The position numbers and the translations under genes were made by a program. This document shows positions 56,801-64,000 of a stretch of 64,000 nucleotides of DNA, in pieces. The stretch lies in NCBI GenBank assembly GCA_032622095.1, contig CP136063.1, positions 274,097,426 through 274,161,425 on the forward strand, in the 5' to 3' direction. Each line of letters starts with the position of its first letter. Within the stretch, counting starts at the first letter, position 1. The notes beneath the pieces are model-generated. The model made no database searches and was not told where the DNA came from. It saw nothing but the letters and a program-made list of their open reading frames with translations. Source of the stretch: Siphonodentalium dalli (taxonomy: Eukaryota; Mollusca; Scaphopoda; Gadilida; Siphonodentaliidae).

Positions 56801-59800
56801 TAACATACCAGGTATTGACTAACAATGAACGCTCTGTATTTGTAACATACCAGGAATAGATAAACAATTAACGCTCTTTATTTGTAACATACCAGGAATA
56901 AGACTAACAATGAACGCTCATTATTGGTATGTGAATTATCTTTATTTGTAACATACCATGAATAAGACTAACAATGGACGTACTTTGTTGGTTACATACC
57001 AGGAATAAGACAGGCAATGAACGCTCTTTATTTGTAACATACCATGAATAAGACTAGCAATGGACGTTCTTTGTTGGTTACATACCAGGAATAAGACTAA
57101 CAATGAACGCTCTTTATTTGTAACATACCAGGAGTAAGACTAACAATGAACGCTCTTTATTGGTAACATACCAGGAGTAAGACTAACAATGGACGTTCTT
57201 TGTTGGTTACATACCAGGGATAAGACTAGCAATGAACGCTCTTTATTTGTAACATACCATGAATAAGACTAACAATGGACGTTCTTTGTTGGTTACATAC
57301 CAGGAATAAGACTAGCAATAAACGCTCTTTATTTGTAACATATCAGGAGTAAGACTAACAATGAACGCTCTTTATTTGTAACTTACCAAGAGTAAGACTA
57401 ACAATGGACGTTATTTGTTGGTTACATACCAGGGATAAGACTAGCAATGAACGCTCTTTATTTGTAACATACAATGAATAAGACTAACAATTGACGTTCT
57501 TTGTTGGTTACATACCAGAAATAAGACTAGCAATGAAAGCTCTTTATTTTTAACATACCATGAATAAGACTAACAATGGACGTTCTTTGTTGGTTACATA
57601 CCAGGATTAAGTCTAGCAATTAACGCTCTTTATTTGTAACATACCATGAGTAAGACTAACTATGAACGCGCTTTATTTGTAACATACCAGGAATATACCA
57701 ACAATGGACGTTCTTTGTTGGCTACATACCAGGAATAGACTAACAATGAGCGTTCTTTATTTCTAACATACCATGACTAATACTAACAATGAACGGTCTT
57801 ATTTTTAACATACAATGAGTAAGACTAACATTGAACGCTCTGTATTTGTAACATACCAGGCATAAGACTAACAATGAACGATCTTTATTTGTAACATACC
57901 ATGAATATACTAACAATGAACGCTTTTTATGTGTATCATACCAGGAATAAGACTAACAATGAACGCTCTTTATTTGTAACATACCATGAACAAGAATAAC
58001 AATGGACGGTCTTTATTTGTAACATACCACGAATAGACTAACAATGAACGCTCTTCAATTGTAACATACCAGGAATAGACTAACAATGAACGCTCTTTAT
58101 TTGTAACATACCAGGAATAGACTAACAATGAACGCTCTTTATTTGTAACATACCAGGGATAGACCAACAATTAACGCTCTTTATTTGTAATATACCATGA
58201 ATAGACTAACAATGAACGTTCTTTATTTGTAACATACCATGAATAAACTAACAATGAACGTTCTTTATTTGTAACATACCAGGAATAAGACAAACAATGA
58301 ACGCTCTTTATTTGTAACATACCATGAATAGTCTTACAATGAACGCTCTTTATTTGTAACATAACATGAATAGACTAGCAATGAACGCTCTTTATTAGTA
58401 ACATACCAGGAATATAATAACAATGAATGCTCTTTATTTGTAACATACCAGGAATAGACTAACAATGAACGCTCTTTATTTGGAACATACCATGAATAGA
58501 CTAAAAATGAACGTTCTTTATTTGTAACATACCAGGAATAGAGTAACAATGAACGCTCTTTATTTGTAACATACCAGGAATAGACTAACAATGAACGCTC
58601 TTTATTTGTAACTTACCAGGAATAGACTAACAATGAACGTTCTTTATTTGTAACATACCAGGAATATACTAACAATGAGCGTTCTTTATTTGTAGCATAT
58701 TAGGAGTAAGACTAACAATGAAAGTTCTTTATTTTTAACATACAATGAGTAAGACTAACAATGAACGCTCTATATTTGTAACATACCAGGCATAAGACTA
58801 ACAATGAACGATCTTTATATGTAACATACCATGAATATATTAACAATGAACGCTTTTTATGTGTATCATATCAGGAATAAGACTAACAATGAACGCTCTT
58901 TATTTGTAACATACCATGAATAAGAATAACAATGGACGGTCTTTATTTGTAACATACCACGAATAGACTAACAATGAACGCTCTTTAATTGTAACATACC
59001 AGGAATAGACTAACAATGAACGCTCTTTATTTGTAACATACCAGGAATAGACTAACAATGAACGCTCTTTATTTGTAACATACCAGGGATAGACTAACAA
59101 TTTACGCTCTTTATTTGTAATATACCATGAATAGACTAACAATGAACGTTTTTTATTTGTAACAAACCAGGAATAGACTAACTATGAGCGTTCTTTATTT
59201 GTAACATACCAGGAGTAAGACTAGCAATGAACACTCTTTATTTGTAACATACCAGGAGTAAGACTAACAATGAGCGTTCTTTATATGTAACATACCAGTA
59301 ATATACTATCTATCAACGCTCTTTATATGTAACACACCAGGAGTAAGGCTAACAATGAGCGTTCTTTATTTTTAACATACCAGGAATAAGATTAACAAGG
59401 AACGCTCTTTATTGGTGATATACAATGAGTAGAGTAACAATGAACGCTCTTTATGTGTAATAAACCAGGAATAAGACTAACAATGCACGATCATTATTTG
59501 TAACATACCATGAATATACTAACAAGGAACGCTCTTTATTTGTAACATACCAGGAATAGACTAACAATGAGCGTTCTTTATTGGTAACATACCAGGAGTA
59601 AGACTAACAATGAACGCTCTTTATTTAAAACATATCAGGAATAGACTAACAATGAGCGTTCTTTATTTGTAACATACAAGGAGTAAGACTAACAATGAAC
59701 GCTCTTTATTTGTAACAGACCAGGAATAGACTATATAACAATGAGCGTTATTTATTTGTAACAAACCAGGAATAGACTAACAATGAACGCTCTTTATTTT

Positions 59801-61629
59801 TAACATACAATGTGTAAGGCTAACAATGAACGCTCTTTATTTGTAACATACCAGGAATAAGACTAACAATGAACGATCTTTATTTGTAACATGCCATGAA
59901 TATACTAACAAGGAACGCTCTTTATTTGTAACATACAAGACTAACAATGAACGGTCTTTATTGGTAACAAACAATACATAGACTAACAATGAACGCTCTT
60001 TATGTGTAACATACCAGGAATAAGACTACCAATGGACGTGCTTTGTTGGTTACATACCAGGAATAGACTAACAATAAACGCTCTTTGTTTGTAACATACC
60101 AGGAATAGACTAACAATGAACGCTCTTTATTTGTAACATACCAGGAATAAGACTAACAATGAATGATCTGTATTGGTAACATACCAGGAATAGACTAACA
60201 ATGAACGCTCATTATTGGTTATTTACCATGGGGTGACTAACAGAGAACGCTCTTTATTTGTAACATACCACGAATAAGACTAACAATGGACGTTCTTTGT
60301 TGGTTACATACCAGGAATAGACTAACAATGAACGCTCTTTATTTGTAACATACCAGGAATAAGACTAACAATGAGCGTTCTTTATTTGTAACATACCAGG
60401 AATAGACTAACAATGAACGCTCTTTATTTGTAACATACCAGGAATAGACTAACAATGGGCATTCTATATTGGTAACATACCAGGAGTAAGACTAACAATG
60501 AACGCTCTTTATTTATAACATACCAGGAATAGACTAACAATGAGCGTTCTTCATTTGTAACATACCAGGAATAAGACTAACAATGAACGCTCTTTATTTT
60601 TAACATACCAGGAATAGACTATATAGCAATGAGCGTTCTTTATTTGTAACATACTAGGAATAGACTAACAATGAACGCTCTTTATTTGTAACATACCAGG
60701 AATAGACTAACAATGAACGTTCTTTATTTGTAACATACATGGAATAAGACTAACAATGGACGTTCTTTATTTGTAACATACCAGGAATAGACTAACAATG
60801 AGCGTTCTTTATTTGTAACATACCAGGAATAAGACTAGCAATGAACGTTCTGTATTTGTAACATACCAGGAATAGACTAGCAATGAACGCTCTTTATTTG
60901 TAACATACCAGGAATAGACTAACAATGGACGTTCTTTATTTGTAACATACCAGGAATAGACTAACAATGGACGTTCTTTATGTGTAACATACCAGGAATA
61001 GACTAACAATGAGCGTTCTTTATTTGTAACATACCAGGAATAAGACCAACAATGGACGTTCTTTATTTGTAACATATCAGGAATAGACTATCAATGGACA
61101 CTCTTTATTTGTAACGTACCAGGAATATACTAGCAATGAACGCTCTTTGTTTGTAACATACCATGAATAGACTAGCAATGAACGCTTTTTATTTGTTACA
61201 TACAAGTAATAGACTAAAAATGAGCGTTCGTTATTTGTAACATACCATGAATAGACTAACAATGAACGCTCTTTATTTGTAACATACCAGGAATAGACTA
61301 GCAATGAACGCTCTTTATGTGTAACATACCAGGAATATACTAACAATGATCGTTCTTTATTTGTAACATACCATGAATATACTAGCAATGAGCGTTCTTT
61401 ATTTGTAACATACCAGGAATAGACTAACAATGAACGCTCTTTATTTGTAACATACCAGGAATAGACTAACAATGAGCGTTCTTTATTTGTAACATACCAG
61501 GAATAGACTAACAATGAACGATCTTTATTTGTAACATACCAGGAATAGACTAACAATGAGCAGTCTGTGTTGGTTACATACCACGAATAAGACTAGCAAT
61601 GAACGCACTTTATTTGTAACATACCAGGA
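53890..61629 (+). repeat. 8.7 kb higher-order unit Y, truncated copy 2
   Basis: Partner of 22440-30179 at +31,450 bp (26520 to 57970, 29359 to 60809). It carries the Y markers GTTGGCTAC near 57718, AACACACCAGG near 59331 and TTGGTGATATAC near 59414. It is cut at the same point, where JKL begins. A dimer cluster lies at about 56940-57731. Confidence 0.86.
56940..57731 (+). repeat. GTTGGTTAC-rich dimer cluster 12
   Basis: Counterpart of 25490-26281 at +31,450 bp, following the truncated monomer at 56926. Confidence 0.84.
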
Positions 61630-62470
61630 ATAGACTATATAGCAATGAGCGCTCTTTATTTGTAACATACCATGTATTGACTAACAATGAACGCTCTGTA
61701 TTTGTAACATACCAGGAATAGATAAACAATTAACGCTCTTTATTTGTAACATACCAGGAATAAGACTAACAATGAACGCTCATTATTTGTAACATACCAG
61801 GAATATACTAACAATGAACGCTCTTTATTTGTAACATACCAGGAATAGACTAACAATGAACGCTCTTTATTTGTAACATACCAGGAATATACTAACAATG
61901 AACGCTCTTTATTTGTAACATACCAGGGATAGACCAACAATTAACGCTCTTTATTTGTAATATACCATGAATAGACTAACAATGAACGTTCTTTATTTGT
62001 AACATACCATGAATAAACTAACAATGAACGTTCTTTATTTGTAACATACCAGGAATAAGACAAACAATGAACGCTCTTTATTTGTAACATACCAGGAATA
62101 GTCTTACAATGAACGCTCTTTATTTGTAACATAACACGAATAGACTAGCAATGAACGATCTTTATTAGTAACATACCAGGAATATAATAACAATGAACGC
62201 TCTTTATTTGTAACATACCATGAATAGACTAAAAATGAACGTTCTTTATTTGTAACATACCAGGAATAGAGTAACAATGAACGCTCTTTATTTGTAACAT
62301 ACCAGGAATAGACTAACAATGAACGCTCTTTATTTGTAACTTACCAGGAATAGACTAACAATGAACGTTCTTTATTTGTAACATACCAGGAATAGACTAA
62401 CAATGAGCGTTCTTTATTTGTAGCATATTAGGAGTAAGACTAACAATGAAAGTTCTTTATTTTTAACATA
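61630..62470 (+). repeat. JKL block, copy 4
   Basis: Same markers as the other three JKL blocks, at +31,450 bp from 30180-31020. Confidence 0.82.
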
Positions 62471-64000
62471 CAATGAGTACGACTAACAATGAACGCTCTA
62501 TATTTGTAACATACCAGGCATAAGACTAACAATGAACGATCTATATTTGTAACATACCAGGCATAAGACTAACAATGAACGATCTTTATTTGTAACATAC
62601 CATGAATATATTAACAATGAACGCTTTTTATGTGTATCATACCAGGAATAAGACTAACAATGAACGCTCTTTATTTGTAACATACCATGAATAAGAATAA
62701 CAATGGACGGTCTTTATTTGTAACATACCACGAATAGACTAACAATGAACGCTCTTTAATTGTAACATACCAGGAATAGACTAACAATGAACGCTCTTTA
62801 TTTGTAACATACCAGGAATAGACTAACAATGAACGCTCTTTATTTGTAACATACCAGGGATAGACTAACAATTTACGCTCTTTATTTGTAATATACCATG
62901 AATAGACTAACAATGAACGTTCTTTATTTGTAACAAACCAGGAATAGACTAACTATGAGCGTTCTTTATTTGTAACATACCAGGAGTAAGACTAGCAATG
63001 AACACTCTTTATTTGTAACATACCAGGAGTAAGACTAACAATGAGCGTTCTTTATATGTAACATACCAGTAATATACTATCGATCAACGCTCTTTATATG
63101 TAACATACCAGGAGTAAGGCTAACAATGAGCGTTCTTTATTTTTAACATACCAGGAATAAGATTAACAATGAGCGATCTTTATTTGTAACATACCATGAA
63201 TTTTCTAACAAGGAACGCTCTTTATTGGTAATATACAATGAGTAGTGTAATAATGAACGCTCTTTATGTGTAATAAACCAGGAATAAGACTAACAATGCA
63301 CGATCATTATTTGTAACATACCATGAATATACTAACAATGAGCGTTCTTTATTGGTAACATACCAGGAGTAAGACTAACAATGGACGCTCTTTATTTAAA
63401 ACATATCAGGAATAGACTAACAATGAGCGTTCTTTATTTGTAACATACAAGGAGTAAGACTAACAATGAACGCTCTTTATTTGTAACAAACCAGGAATAG
63501 ACTATATAACAATGAGCGTTATTTATTTGTAGCATACCAGGAGTAAGACTAACAATGAACGCTCTTTATTGGTAACATACCAGGAGTAAGACTAACAATG
63601 GACGTTCTTTGTTGGTTACATACCAGGGATAAGACTAGCAATGAACGCTCTTTATTTGTAACATACCATGAATAAGACTAACAGTGGACGTTCTTTGTTG
63701 GTTACATACCAGGAATAAGACTAGCAATGAACGCTCTTTATTTGTAACATATCAGGAGTAAGACTAACAATGAACGCTCTTTATTTGTAACTTACCAAGA
63801 GTAAGACTAACAATGGACGTTATTTGTTGTTTACATACCAGGGATAAGACTAGCAATGAACGCTCTTTATTTGTAACATGCAATGAATAAGACTAACAAT
63901 TGACGTTCTTTGTTGGTTACATACCAGAAATAAGACTAGCAATGAACGCTCTTTATTTTTAACATACCATGAATAAGACTAACAATGGACGTTCTTTGTT
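62471..64000 (+). repeat. P unit cut by the window end
   Basis: This begins with CAATGAGTACGACTAAC and matches 31021-32550 to the last base, including the private GAGTAGTGTAATAATG variant near 63240. The start of its dimer cluster is visible from about 63530. Confidence 0.86.

Larger units (their letters stand above)
1..64000 (+). repeat. 42/43 bp satellite array filling the window
   Basis: Every line of sequence resolves into head-to-tail monomers of 42 bp, or 43 bp where the spacer reads AATAAGACT instead of AATAGACT. Landmarks in order within a monomer are AACATACCAGGAATAG, ACTAACAATG, an 8 bp core such as GAACGCTC, GAACGTTC or GAGCGTTC, and TTTATTTGT. No reverse-oriented monomer and no stretch of non-satellite sequence was seen. 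About 1,500 monomers fit. No coding gene, tRNA, rRNA, CRISPR array or transposon is visible. Known biology: arrays of this kind with higher-order repeats are typical of eukaryotic centromeric, pericentromeric or subtelomeric heterochromatin. Assignment to any of these, or to a species, is inference I cannot make from the sequence. Confidence 0.98.
45188..64000 (+). repeat. 31,450 bp super-repeat, partial second copy
   Basis: X, truncated Y, JKL and the start of P, matching 13738-32550 to the end of the window. The last 40 bases of the window equal 32511-32550. Confidence 0.85.

Noticed and set aside
1-64000. CRISPR array, because of short regular direct repeats
   Set aside because: There are no unique spacers. 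The intervals between any chosen repeats are themselves the same monomer, and no cas gene is present.
1-64000. TACTAAC branch-point-like motif with GTAAC and CAGG near it, suggesting tiny introns
   Set aside because: These short motifs are part of the monomer consensus and recur hundreds of times. There is no coding sequence to splice and no polypyrimidine tract before CAGG.
1-64000. CENP-B box
   Set aside because: The conserved CGGG part of the box is absent from the consensus and from the variants read.
1-64000. Relation to human satellite II/III because CAGGAATAG contains GGAAT
   Set aside because: GGAAT occurs once per 42 bp and not as a 5 bp tandem. The rest of the monomer is unrelated.
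1-64000. Plus-strand mini-frames starting at ATGAACGCTC in each monomer
   Set aside because: Each ends at TAA after six codons (MNALYL) in the consensus. There is no ribosome-binding or other supporting signal.
1-64000. Telomeric or rDNA spacer repeats
   Set aside because: No telomere-type short G-rich repeat and no rRNA sequence is present anywhere in the window.

Overview
The whole 64 kb window is one uninterrupted satellite DNA array. I see no gene, RNA gene, transposon or unique sequence in it. The basic unit is a 42 bp monomer, with a common 43 bp form carrying one extra A (AATAAGACT instead of AATAGACT). All copies I read are in the same orientation. Sub-motifs seen in almost every monomer, in order, are AACATACCAGGAATAG, ACTAACAATG, GAACGCTC or a relative, and TTTATTTGT. 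About 1,500 monomers fit in the window, and the consensus is about one third G+C (14 of 42). This organisation suggests a eukaryotic heterochromatic or centromere-type satellite. The sequence does not let me name the organism.

Above the monomer level the array is strongly hierarchical. Following diagnostic variant monomers gives this layout. Positions 1-5590 hold a partial 'Y' segment with internal rearrangements. Positions 5591-6553 hold the tail of another unit, ending in a GTTGGTTAC-rich cluster. Positions 6554-11258 hold a shortened Y segment ending in a 0.84 kb 'JKL' block. Positions 11259-14244 hold one copy of a 2,986 bp 'P' unit. Positions 13738-22439 and 22440-30179 hold two 8.7 kb higher-order units, X then Y. 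Positions 30180-31020 hold JKL. Positions 31021-34006 and 34007-36992 hold two tandem P units. Positions 36486-45187 and 45188-53889 hold two X units, and 53890-61629 holds a Y unit. Positions 61630-62470 hold JKL again, and 62471-64000 the start of another P unit.

The series X-Y-JKL-P-P-X is itself repeated with a period of exactly 31,450 bp. Positions 13738-32550 reappear at 45188-64000, up to the last base of the window, with only a handful of substitutions. The array is therefore organised at 42/43 bp, 86 bp (local dimers), about 3 kb, 8.7 kb and 31.45 kb. All junctions I examined keep the monomer phase, as expected from unequal exchange or amplification. Assembly duplication is the main alternative for the longest level.

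Open frames up to 181 codons occur on the minus strand only because 42 bp is 14 codons and the minus-strand consensus lacks a stop in one frame. Each 43 bp monomer shifts the frame into a stop. I do not annotate them as genes. However, most common variant positions fall at synonymous sites of that 14-residue frame, which is listed as a finding. A second unexpected pattern is a degenerate palindrome, GARCGYTC, whose two variable bases are symmetric around a retained CpG in nearly every monomer.
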